Below are positions 50,752 through 61,527 of a DNA stretch of 64,000 nt, one piece after another; position 1 is the stretch's first letter; every line of letters starts with the position of its first letter. The stretch spans positions 1,364,001 through 1,428,000 of the forward strand of contig JAKFAO010000009.1 of assembly GCA_021527695.1 (NCBI GenBank), read 5' to 3'. Position numbers and translations under genes: made by a program. Source of the stretch: Naematelia aurantialba. Lineage: Eukaryota; Basidiomycota; Tremellomycetes; Tremellales; Naemateliaceae. The notes beneath the pieces were generated by a model that was given only the letters and a program-made list of their open reading frames with translations, searched no databases and was not told the DNA's origin.

Positions 50752-50775
50752 GGTGGTGGTGGTGGTGGTGGTGGT
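50752..50775. repeat. Triplet microsatellite (ACC on the minus strand), 8 copies
   Basis: On the gene strand, eight ACC triplets run straight into the xanA ATG, so the repeat forms the last part of the 5' leader. It can change length without touching the protein. Confidence 0.9.
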
Positions 50776-50852
50776 ATGAAGAACAGTGAGCAAAGGACAA
50801 CTAGAAAAAGAAGAAGAAGCAAGACGAGGGTAAAGGGAGAGTAATGACTTCG

Positions 50853-50864
50853 TATATATATATA
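50853..50864 (-). promoter_or_regulatory. Possible TATA element of xanA
   Basis: An alternating TATATATATATA run lies about 100 bases upstream of the xanA start codon, a plausible distance for a fungal TATA box. It is symmetric, so orientation is inferred only from the gene beside it. Confidence 0.35.
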
Positions 50865-51376
50865 GCTTGACCCCAACCCCCGCTGCTCCGCTGTCTTCGC
50901 TGTCGCTACTGCCGCCGCTGCCGACGCTATCGCAGCCGATGTCACCGGGGCGAGAATGCCCCACCCGCCACCACCACCGGTCACCACGGCTTTAGGCGTG
51001 CGACTGGAGCTGTTTAGGCATTCAGCAAACAAGCCTAATTGCCTGCACGCCTTTTTCCATGCACGCTTGGGTGTCAAGGGAAACGCCGCTACATGCAGGA
51101 AGGTGCGGTGAGGGCTGGAGGAGGAAGGTGCCACCTTTACAGGAGTATTGCAGGAACAGCGAACACGGACGAAGATATACCAGCAGTCTGCTAATATGCA
51201 ACTATTGGGTCTGACTGAGAGAGTGGAATACCCTCCTAGGGATCCAAGGAAGCGAAGTTGTCGTAGCAATTTTGACTCTCATTACGTCTCGCACCTTAGC
51301 GCTATAAAATCGGATCCAAGTCACAGCCATCATATGGGACTCTGGGAGCGAACAGCGGACGGCGGACGAGATTGAT
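50865..51376. other. Rest of the upstream region of xanA, no gene seen
   Basis: This stretch holds the distal promoter of xanA and the downstream end of the small secreted protein gene. A run of CGCTGCCGCCGCT-like triplets gives false Ala-rich frames. No motif was recognised. Confidence 0.45.
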
Positions 51377-51985
51377 CTAATCGGTCTCGGACCGCCTGGC
51401 TCCAGTTTTGGTGCAAGGGCCCGAGTGCAGCACGATGTGCGGCGGCGCTATGTTGTTTGCGATCGGGATCTGCAGGGCAACTGTCGATGTGTTACCGGGG
51501 TACGTGGTGATGTGGCCAGAGGTATTCTGGTAGTCGGCAGCGATGATGAGTCCTTCCGCCCCACCGTGTACCAGAACGTGGTCCGCCGAGTTGGGCAGCG
51601 TGATGTTGGCCAATCCCGACGTAAACGCTACGTATCTCGTTTCGTCATCAGCGATTTCGAAATGTGTGGGCGTGATGCGTGGATGATATGTGTTGGGCGA
51701 TCCGACTTACTGCACAAACGGAGCCTTGTGAAGGCCGCCGTAAAACACGGGGGGAAGAACCGTGTACGTGGCATTGGAGACACTGCCTAACTGCAGCGTA
51801 GCCGACCCAGCGGTCCCCGGATCTTGTGACACCGCGAATGGCGCCGTGAGCTGCCAGCACTCGAGCACAGAGCTGCCGTTCGATACCGCTATCGCCGTGA
51901 GGTTTAAAAATGTATCGTTCGATTGCGCCATGATGGACGAAAATCCGAGTACGGCGGCGGTCACGAAAGCGACAGACATGAGCAT
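51377..51985 (-). CDS. Small secreted protein of unknown function
   Basis: Two exons encode about 170 residues. The first begins with a signal peptide (MLMSVAFVTAAVLGFSSIMA, cut probably after AQS), followed by many N-glycosylation sites (NDTF, NLT, NGSS, NATY). The second exon reads YVAFTSGLANITLPNSADH, then GAEGLIIAADYQNTSGHITT, then VALQIPIANNIAPPHIVLHS and GPC. This layout, with a LANITLPN patch, an HITxYP patch and a C-terminal HxVLHxGPC, is familiar to me from unnamed small secreted basidiomycete proteins; no activity is known. The start is the ATG ending at 51985, which gives the best signal peptide; an upstream in-frame start would lengthen the hydrophilic lead. Confidence 0.7.
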
Positions 51986-52163
51986 CTTTGAGTGCTGATC
52001 CGAACTGAGCACTATACAGCGCAAAAGAAAGACAGTTGCCGAATAGATAGAAATATCTGGGAGGACGAGAGTCTTCTCAGAGGCCTAAGAGCAATGTCCC
52101 CCAACGTGATGGCTCAAAGGGAGCCCGGATGGCCGTGTGCACAGGGCACAGCGGACATGGAAC

Positions 52164-54120
52164 ATGACCGCCGTAGCAGAGGCTGCAGCATTGGCAGCAT
52201 TGGCAATACCGGAAGCATTGGCAGCATCGGCAGCAGGGACCGGCATCGGAGGAACAATAATGATCCCAAGGACAACCAACAGCAATGCCCTCATAGAGCC
52301 GCTTCCACCCAAAACAAAAGACAACTCAGCACCCACCAGCGGGATCAAAATTACCACGTGTCGTCTCAGTCCCATCAACAGTGCAGAGACTCTGCCGGCG
52401 CCCAAACTCGACTCGCAGGCGGGGGGGTTCAGAAAGAGAGTAAGAAAGCCTGTGAAGCGTCATGATATATTGGAGGCCTCGCATGTGAGCACAGAAGGGA
52501 TGGGAGAGCCCTCGCGGCCGCGCGTCAAGGTGAGTGGTTTACTGAAACATCCGTCGACCCACTCTCGTAGGTCTCGGGGCAGATCTCCCTCGCTTCCACT
52601 CCGTCCTCCAGCTCGATAGCCCCGCGCGTTCGGGCAAAGGTAGATCACGCTACCATCTCAACCACTCCAACTTCCACTCGGCCACCGATCAGGTCAGTAC
52701 CCTCGTCTACGTCACTGCGGCCAGCAGGGTCAACCTCTTCTGCTACCGACGTGAGGTCCTCAGCTCCGCATGTTCGTGCAATACACACCCCAGCTACGAT
52801 TCCACCTCGTTCCCCTCCCCTCACCAATGAAAGATCGACTCGAGCTGTCCGAGTGCGGGCTGGGCTGCTTTACAGAGCCAAGTCTCCTGAGACGCCGTTG
52901 TATCGCAGTATGACAGAAGCGCTCAACCACAGCGGACTGGGCCCAAAATCTAGTGCGAGAACGCCGCTGCCTTCAAGGGCAGACGGTAGTGCTGAAGTGC
53001 ACATACGCACAAGAGCTCATCCCACAACACCCACACCGAATTCACGCCTCCCTCCCCCGTCACATTGTCTATGGGATGTGACCGCGTCACAGGATTCTAC
53101 CCTGGGCGCGTCACCGACACGGGCCATCGCAGCAGCCTCTCCTGATGGACCAACTCCAGATCCCGCCATCGTGTCCCCGAGCAATCGCATCGCAACATTC
53201 CCCTCATCGATCCATCTGCAACATCCGATAGCGTCATGTCCCCCTTCGCCTCTGCCGACGAGAGGCTCTCATGACGATCCCCGCCGAACTCGCCCCTTGC
53301 CACCCCATCCAACACAAACTCAGCTGGTCACGCTATTACCATCCACTCCTGCCAGTCCCGAGGTCAAGACCATTCGTCTGCCTGAGGTGACGCCGCGCAC
53401 ATCGAGCGAGTTTGAGCATATCCATGTCAGTAATCTGGGACAACAGGAAATTGACAGGGACCGACTAAGCGGTGTGACGGTCGTGGAGATCGATTTGGGC
53501 AAGGAGGAAGACAGGAGCGTGGAGGACAACGATGCCAGTGGTCGGGTTGAGGAAGCTAAGGTCAATCGCAAGGTCCGGACCGAGTTTTCTTTTTGGTTTC
53601 TATGTCCGCTCATGTGAATCAGATTGCAGATTTGGAGATCTCAAATGCCAGTCTTCTCGCCATCAACAGCTCTCTGGAAGGTATGTATTGTCAATATCAA
53701 CGCCTTGCTTGGCGATCGCGTGATCAATTGGATCTGACGGGATCAGTAACTAAATCAAAGCAGCGAGCAGAAATTCTCCGCCTTCGTCGTGCTTTGCGCG
53801 ATTCATTGACTGGGATTCCACAGCCCGCATTGATGTCGCCCGCACTCATGTCTCCTGCTCTGGACACCGAAAACCTGTTTGATGAAGAATTTGCCGATGC
53901 AGAGCTCGAAGCCCGCTGGGACCGGGTGTCGGAGTTAGTAGGAGGCATGGTACGGCGGGGCGAGGTTGCTGTGGAGAAGGGGAAAGAAGAGGTCAAGCTG
54001 GGAACGAGAGTTTTGGCTGTGGATGACATCACACGGGAAAGCACACCAGGTCCAGTGGGTCCCGAAGACGGCGAGGAGGATGTCAGTGTTCCCAGTGCAA
54101 CCGTGCAACACGAGGCATAG
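52164..54120 (+). CDS. Long low-complexity protein with a C-terminal coiled coil, unknown function
   Basis: The reading frame holds together over several exons with good splice sites, so I take it as a real gene without a known family. The N-terminus is Ala-rich (MTAVAEAAALAALAIPEALA). A basic part follows (GGFRKRVRKPVKRHDILEAS). A first intron (donor after PSRPRVK) leads to VSGQISLASTPSSSSIAPRV and about 300 residues rich in Pro, Ser, Thr and Arg, probably disordered. Then comes a more conserved-looking acidic segment (VTVVEIDLGKEEDRSVEDND). After two introns follow heptad-type sequences: IADLEISNASLLAINSSLE and RAEILRLRRALRDSL, probably a coiled coil. The tail is acidic (EVAVEKGKEEVKLGTRVLAV) and ends VQHEA. 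A nuclear or cytoskeletal scaffold would fit, but this is only inference. The N-terminal start is the least certain part. Confidence 0.65.
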
Positions 54121-55023
54121 ACCTGTGTCTTTTCTCTGCACGTAACGGCATTTGTTGTATATGTACTCATGAGTCGGAACGTGGTTGAATACAGGTCGTC
54201 CGCATAATCAGGCACTAAGTGTCAGGCATCCAACACCCCTTCCCTGCCCCCATAAACTCCCCGTCCCAATCTTTCCAGTGACCGAATGAATGACCCCCCG
54301 GGACAGCGCAAGCACGAGCCCAAAAAAGCAGAGTAGCACGGCTCAAGCACTTCTTGGCCTTAATCGCTGCACAGTCCGATTACCAGTATGGATGCTAGCT
54401 CCTCTGCAAACAGCATGAAATGGAGGGATGTATTGGTGGATGTGGACATGGAGCACCCTCTGCTATATACGAGGGACAACGTCGCGGCGCTACAGGGACT
54501 CGTCGAATGTAGGAGTCAAGGACGAAGTTACGTTCGGGTCGGGACGGATACGGAATCCCTTAGGGATTTGCACGATATACCCGAAAAGGCAAGTTGACAT
54601 GCGGTTTCATGACACCTCCCCCCCCCCCCCCAACCGTCTCCCAATCGCCAGCCGTGGCACAAGTCCCCCTGGCACGTTCGTCTTTTTGTCTCTCCGAGTG
54701 TTGGTAAAGGAAATTTGAGGTCCCGCATTGATATGCATGATACGTTTAATGTCCGGTAAAAGCCCAGAAGGTATAACACCTTTGCATTCCTATTCAGGGA
54801 GCATGTTTATGTTCACATGTCACTTCGGGAGCTTGCAGAACACACTTATCCTAGAGATGCAGATGCGTGTCCTCGGTCTTCGGTCATGAACTACTCGGTC
54901 GTACGCACGCAGTTGTCCCGCAGCTTCTTGAGTGTCGAAAGGATAAAAGATCAGGGGCGACCTTGCGGGTAACACGAGATAATCGCTCTCTCATAATCTC
55001 GTTGATTCGCTCTGGTAACTACA
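54121..55023. other. Gap with no recognised gene
   Basis: About 0.9 kb. A small plus-strand open frame at 54388-54597 (MDASSSANSMKWRDVLVDVD) might be a short gene, but it has no known motif. A run of 14 C lies at 54,618-54,631. The right end should hold the cupin gene's promoter. Confidence 0.45.
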
Positions 55024-55728
55024 ATGTCTGCACCCTCGACGCTACCTCTCCCTCGCCGCATCGTTACTTGGCACGACGAGTCAGGGGAATGCGTTGCTAC
55101 CGAAGGAACGGTCCCAATGGAACCCTCCGTTGACGGCGTGCTTCAGGGAGCGAGAGTCTTCGTCCAGAGCGACTTCCCGGCCAAACCTGACAAGACTCCC
55201 GTGTACGCTAGCCAAAGTATGCAAGGATACGTTCATAGTGGCGGTGTCGCAGTGTACTTTGTTGGTAAGCTTCCAACCATTTGTCAACCCGGCAGACGTA
55301 CACTTACACCACAGATTTCAAGCCTCAGCATCACGGCCCATTCCATTATTCCAACTCGATGGGTGGGTCCATCGGCTCTCTTTTCCGTTAAGCTACAGGA
55401 GCTTCATAGTAATTTGAGCTTGAGCTGAGGACTATTGCTCCAGACTACGTTGTGGTAACGCATGGATCCCTTGAGTTGGAAACTACAAACGGCCAATCGT
55501 GGAGCATTTCTACCGGTGATGTCGTCGTCAACGCCGCCAACGTTCACTATTGGCACAATAGGACCGACCAATGGGCTCGTCGGTCTCTTCCACTAGCCTT
55601 GTCCGATACTGGTCTGATTGTTCTTAGGAATGTTTTGTGTGCTGTCACCTTCAGAGGAGGTCAGGATTTCCGGCAAGAATCTGAAAGAGCTGTACCCCGA
55701 CATCTTCGCTGTTCCGACCTTGCAGTAG
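55024..55728 (+). CDS. Cupin-domain protein
   Basis: Four exons encode a small beta-barrel cupin of the kind often annotated as cupin_2. Exon 1: MSAPSTLPLPRRIVTWHDES, then VFVQSDFPAKPDKTPVY and GYVHSGGVAVYFV. The next exon contributes DFKPQHHGPFHYSNS with the His-x-x-x-His-like set of cupin motif 1. Exon 3 carries DYVVVTHGSLELETTNGQSW, then SISTGDVVVNAANVHYWHNR, the cupin motif 2 region with its His. The last exon is VRISGKNLKELYPDIFAVPT ending LQ at the TAG at 55726-55728. Related fungal proteins often sit in catabolic or secondary-metabolism loci, but a substrate cannot be proposed. It faces the ABC transporter tail to tail. Confidence 0.75.
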
Positions 55729-56041
55729 AGGAATCATGACAAGAACAGAATGTATCGTTGAATGTCTTCCCAACCGCCGTCGTCCTGGAACATGATCAAG
55801 ACGGTGGAGAAGTCTGTGGGGGGCAATTCACGACTTGTATGAAGCCTGTGAACGTAAGAATTCCAGCGGTGGACTTTCTGAGGGATCTCAAAGGGGCCAA
55901 AGAGTAGTCTACCACAGGTGTAAGCGGCACATCTGACAAATCCAGCTTCATGGTAGACTCAACCAGCTCTACCATCCGAGGTACGGGGGACGGATAGAGC
56001 CGTCCCATCCCGGCAGTCGGCAATAGGCCGTGCTCCCACAT
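55729..56041. other. Convergent gap, no gene seen
   Basis: This 313-base stretch lies between the converging ends of the cupin and ABC transporter genes. No separate gene is visible. Confidence 0.5.
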
Positions 56042-59000
56042 CTATTTATACTGTCGATGTTCACTACCGCTTCCTCCTTCAGCTAGCTTTTCAAGGTGTT
56101 CTTTATCGCTGGAATCATTGACCAACGCCCGTAGATACCCGTCTGGGTTTCGTAACAGGTTTCCCGGGGTGTCATATTCCTTCAACTCGCCAGCGGACAG
56201 TACAATGACCTTATCGTAGTCCATGATGGTCGATAGTCGATGTGCTACTGTCAAGATGGTAACATCGTGCAGGGACCGGATCGCCCGTTGTACAAGAGCA
56301 TCGGTTGTGTGATCGACAGAAGCTAGAAGGTATCGCTTAGCCCTGACACTTAGGGTGATGGATGATTGCTTACCTGTGGCTTCATCCAGCACAAGGATCT
56401 TGCTTCGCCTCACTAAGGCCCTGGCTAAGGAGACTAACTGTCTCTGCCCTTGACTCAGATTGCTTCCGCCGGCGGCGATCATAGAGTCCAAAGCCAACGT
56501 GGACTGTTGCTTTCCACCAGACGCATCCAGCGCCTCATCCACTTGTAACAGCCCAGACGATCTCATCGCGTCCAACAGTTCGGCATCGTCGCATTGATCA
56601 AACGGATCCAAATTGAATCTCATGGATCCGCTGAGCAAGGTCGGATCTTGAGGAATGATTGTTAGCCTGCTGCGAAGAGCATCGAGGTTGACCGTCTTGA
56701 TGTCTACACCTGCAATACGGATAATGCCCTCTGTCGGGAGTATGCGCAGCAAAGCCATCGTCAAAGTTGACTTTCCACTCCCCGTTCGTCCCACAATGCC
56801 TACTCGTGAACCAGCCTCTATGGTCAAAGATAGGTCCTGTAGAACGATAGGTCCACCCTCGAAATACCGTGCGGTAAGATGCTCGATTTGAATGTCGCCC
56901 GACGTGGGCCAAGAAGCTGGTGGTTTGCATTTCGCAGTCGGTGCGGGCTCCTGGTCAATGACTAGGTAATCATTAATCCTCTCGATACTGTTGGCTTGGA
57001 TATCCAGGTCGTTGGCAATGCGAACGAAATAAAGTAGGATGTCCGAGAATGAGACTGCTTGGTTCAAGGCGAAACCGATGACTGCGGTGGGCAGGATGCG
57101 TTGACCACCGTAAAATAGTAGAGCCGCTAGCCCAGCCGAAAAAATCCCTCCCAGAGCGTCGATACGGACTGTCATCCAGCTAGATTGGCGTGCTCAGTAG
57201 GGATTCTCAGCTCAGGATCAGGCCTGACAGACGCACCGGTTTAAATTGTAGAAGGTGGTCGCGCATCGCACATATCTGTTCGTCTTCTCTTGCAGCTGAG
57301 TGTGGAAAAACTCTTGTGCGCCATACGCTCGGATGGAAACGATGCCGTTGATAGCTGCAGCGAAAGCGCCAAACATCGGGCTCTTCGAGTTGCTTTGTTC
57401 ACGCTTTGTGCTCATCTGCGCGTGCATATACAGCTGACCTGTGAAGCCGCCAATGAGGCCCACGGCTACAGCAAGTGGGGCGAAAGTCGGAACAAGATAG
57501 AGCAGAAGCACGAATTTGAGGAGTAAGGTAACCGTGATTTCCGAGAAACCTTGGAAGATCTGCACGAACGAAGCGTCCAACGCATTAACATCCGCGGTGA
57601 AGCGACCGATAATTCTTCCGGAGGGCGTCTTATCGATCCAGCGCATCGGAGCGTACAGAATGTGATGCACAAGGGCACCGTGGAAATTGCGAGAAGCCCG
57701 AAGCGATCCGAATGTCCACAGGATTGTCGAAGAGTCGTATGAGCCGATCTGAACTACCATCAATAGCACATAGATGCCAAGGTAGTAAACAATGGACACC
57801 GATTCAGGATGACCGTTCGATCGCTCGTAGGCTGAACTCCAAGCGCCCAGCCAATAATTACACCCAGCGAACAGTACCTCGCCCAGGAAGATGTCAATCC
57901 AGTACAAAGACCAGAAAAGAACTCCTCCAGCGGCGCCAAAGTATCGGATTAAGGTAGCCCGCGACACTCGACCAGTCGCTTTCTCTTCGGCCACGACAAG
58001 CTTTCCAGCGTCTGCTTTGAGTTCCGGATCGACTCCTTCTTTTTCCGCGTTGACGTCAACCTCGGTCTCGGCAATCTCTTCAATGTCTTCTGCGGCCGGA
58101 TTTTCTTCAGTCAGGAGCTGAATGACCTTGTCGTCGATCGGACCATGATGATCGATGCTTCCGTCCAGCGCGAGGTGAACGGTATAGTCTGCAACAGGTA
58201 TGCACATCGAGACGTGGTGAGTAACTAGAATCACCGTTCGACCTTTTAGAAGGTCACCTTTGAACAGTTTGTCGATGATCCATTTGCAAGTCGTGATGTC
58301 GAGTGCAGATAAGACATCGTCGAGCAGGAGGATCTGCGCGGGAGAGTACACAGCTCGAGCCAGACTGATTCGTGCTTTCTGTCCGCCACTGGCATTCAGA
58401 CCTTTCTCACCGAGTTCGGTCTGATCTCCTGCATCGAAGAGTTTGAGGTCCGGCTCGAGAGCGCAAGCATACAGGACTTGTCTGTATCTGACTTCATTGT
58501 ACACGTTCCCAAAGAGAATGTTGGCCCGGACTGAGTCGGCCATTACCCAGGCTTCCTGAGCTGAGTATGCAACCCCTTCTGTTCGTGGCAGGTTAAAAGC
58601 GGCGTCCAACGATGGTGGACTCCAAGTCATCTCGCCCAGAAGTGCCCTACGACGAAATGAGCATCTGCACAACCAGAAGTCGATGAAACACATAGACCCA
58701 CATTAACAAACTTGTCTTGCCCGCCGAGGTCTTACCAGCAACAAGCGTGATCTTGTTCCGCGGTATTTCCAAGTCATCGATCTTCAATTTGAAAGAGCGT
58801 TGTCCAGTCATAGCACCGGTAGAATCAGGCGAGTTACTCCAAGTGAAAACAGCATTGTGGAAGAAGATGCGGGGATCGTCGACATCTGTCGTCTGGACCT
58901 GCACTCCACCTTCCTTGTGTTTGTACTCGTCTAAGAGCTCCGTCGTCGTAAGGAAGGCATTGATTCTCTCCACCGACACTTTGGCTTGGATGAAGGCGGT

Positions 59001-61079
59001 AAGTTGAGAAGTCAAGATATACATTTGTCGGCGGATCAAGTCAAACACGGTGATGGACGAGAACACTTGCGCTGCTGTGAGGTTCTGCTTGAGCACGCCG
59101 GTATACAGGCCATAACAAGTGATCATGGTCAAGATTGGAAGCAGCCAATTTGCCGTACTGATGCCGACTTGCGTGAACACCTTGCGTCTGATTGCTCGAA
59201 GCTCGAGCTCCCGTTTCTCCCCAATTCTCTCCTTGATTTTCTCCTCCCATGCGAATAATTTTGTGATCTTCAGGGAGTTTATGGCCTCAGTCACTGTCTG
59301 GACACGAGCATCGGTAGACTCCATTAATGCGCGTTGCGATTTGGTGAGGAGGCGGGATAGGTAAGCCGGTAGGGGCAGACTGACGGCAGTGACTGCCATG
59401 CCGGCAAGTGCGGGCCACGAGAGAATCTGATATAAAAAAATCGCTCCAAGGATGAGCTGCAGGGGAGAGTACAGAAGTGTCAACAGGATGTCTCGGCCGG
59501 CGACTACGTTGTTGATGTCCGAGCTCATGAGAGTGTTGATCCTGCCAGCGAGGTTCGCTTGCTTCTTGGGATGCGCAGACGGAGCAGGTTTCGCATCCCC
59601 TTTAGTCGATTTGCCTTTTCCGTTATCGGACGACGGGGCCGAGACCCGGGTATCAGAGTTGCTGCTATTGTCGCTCTCTGCACCAGCTACTCCTCGTGTG
59701 TGTGAACCAGCATCCTCTACGTTGGTGGCACCAAGGTTGTTTTCAGTTGTATCGTCAACTGGAACAGCGGGCGTGTTTGTACCGGCTTGAACGGGGTCGA
59801 GGGTCTTTGTTGATTCGCCTCCATCATCCTTCATCTTGATGCGGAGAGAGTGCTCAAATAAAAGCTGGGTAAACAGACTTTCTATCCGGCAAAGGGCTCG
59901 AGTCTAAGGGTCAAAGTACTAAAGTCAGTGATCGAAGTTTCGCCAGAACAATCAGCTCACCGTGGCAAAAATATACAGCTGGAAGGTCATGCTGGACAGC
60001 ATAGGACCGAGGAACAGCCAAATGATCCAGAACCACGGTCGAATATTTGAGCTCGCAGGACCATTTTGCAAGTATCTGACGAGAATCAGCTGGTCTAGCA
60101 ATATAATGTTAAGCACTACAATAGAGCAAAGCATGCGGACTCACGTCAAGAGCCTGTTCACGCCTATAGGAGTGACCAATTCCAGTGCCGCTCGCAAGCT
60201 GACCATGATGGCCATAAAGATGATCCTCTTCCAAAAGACCGACAGAATCCCCACTATCAGGTGGGCCTTCGGCAAACCCAGCTCCTGCCTTCTGATCGGA
60301 TGAAGCTTCCCCAGCGCCGACTTCTTGAGATATTCGGCCCTGTCATAATCTGCCAGGGGAGGCAACGCATCGTATGGGATAGCATCCGTCTTCCAAGCCC
60401 TGTAGATCACCTTGTTCATATAGTTGAAGAAGAGAAATGATATGGGGTTGGCGACCTGCTCGGGGTTTGGCTCCGGCGAAACATAGCTGGGATCTACCGG
60501 TGAGTAGAGTCGAGGTGTGAAGAGTGGGATGAGAACGGCAGAGATGCCGAGAAGAGAGAATCGGGTCCAGACGATCGCCGCTGAGAGGTGTCGGGGATCA
60601 ATTGGAGACAGGGTGAAGGTGATATACGGGTACAGGTCGCGGTAGCAGTAGATAGTAAAGAGAACGGGTAAGAGGGTGTTTAGGGTGATAGCTGTCCTCC
60701 GGCGAGTAGCGGTGCCGTGTTGCAGGATAACGAGTGCCAGGCTATGAAGCAGCGCGAAGAACTGGGAGGGTTCCAATCAGTCGCAAGCTTGATCTGGTGT
60801 CCACCCAGCACTTACATATATGATTGTGATTCCAAGCTCCGCCTTTTGCAGGTCGCTCAGTCCCTGCTGCTTGACCGCCGCAACTTTCCACTCAAGTTGG
60901 CCTTTCGATCTGAGAGTTGCCACAATGCTGAGCCCGACCAGTCCCGCCAAACATGCCGACCGGAGAACCTCGAATGCAGCGATCCATCTTCGAAGGTTGA
61001 TCATCAGAGGCGTTGGTTCGACACTTGCCTTGTTGGAGTTGACCATAGGGTCTGGGTGAACTACAGCATTACTGCGCAT
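56042..61079 (-). CDS. ABCC (MRP)-type full ABC transporter
   Basis: The protein has the ABCC order TMD1-NBD1-TMD2-NBD2, with a short extra N-terminal membrane part. It would pump conjugates, toxins or metabolites out of the cytosol or into the vacuole. A long acidic, Ser/Thr-rich insert lies inside TMD1 (TKTLDPVQAGTNTPAVPVDD and on). NBD1 has Walker A GKTSAGKTS, split from the rest by an intron, the signature NASGGQKARISLARAV and Walker B ILLLDDVLSALD. The Asp in place of the catalytic Glu there is normal for ABCC proteins. NBD2 has GIVGRTGSGKSTLTMALL, NLSQGQRQLVSLARALVRR and ILVLDEAT spliced to ASVDHTTDALVQ, with the catalytic Glu and a switch His (TILTVAHRLSTIMDYD). The start is the ATG ending at 61079. 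About seven introns are present; no lesion was seen. Confidence 0.92.
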
Positions 61080-61527
61080 GTTGTGATATGGATCGATAAA
61101 GCGCGATTCCAGCCGACTGAAGGACGAGAATGTCGAGGTCGCCGAGCTAGTGGTCTATGGCTCCTCACGACCTGCACTCAATGTGAATGGCGAAATGCAC
61201 ATCGTGTGCCGAGAGAAAGTCCAGCCATGCAACTGCTGATTGGTCGAGATTGCATATCTGCTGTAATACACCCCACCCGACACCCACATCTACTTCGGAG
61301 AGAGCCGATACAATTCTCGCATCTCGTGACTAATCAGGGATTTGCTTTGAATTAACACTTCACGACCAGCCGTTAGGTGGATAAATAAGCTCTATCCCAG
61401 CAGCCCCTACTGGACTGGCAATTCGTCTTCGTGCCAGTGAACGACGTAGCAAAAAGAACCACCAAGGCCATCTAGAATGCATTCATTCTATCAGAATCTA
61501 GGTTATCTAGGCGATCATCCAAGTAGT
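61080..61527. other. Upstream region of the ABC transporter, no gene seen
   Basis: This 448-base stretch lies upstream of the ABCC start and downstream of the MFS exporter stop. Both genes run leftward. No coding motif or clear operator was found. Confidence 0.45.

Noticed and set aside
50628..51269. Large Ala/Pro/Leu-rich minus-strand frame upstream of xanA
   Set aside because: It overlaps the xanA first exon in another frame and is driven by GCC/CCG triplets and the ACC repeat.
58000..58800. First nucleotide-binding domain of the ABC transporter as defective because of Asp in place of Glu after Walker B
   Set aside because: This change is normal in NBD1 of ABCC transporters and is not a lesion.
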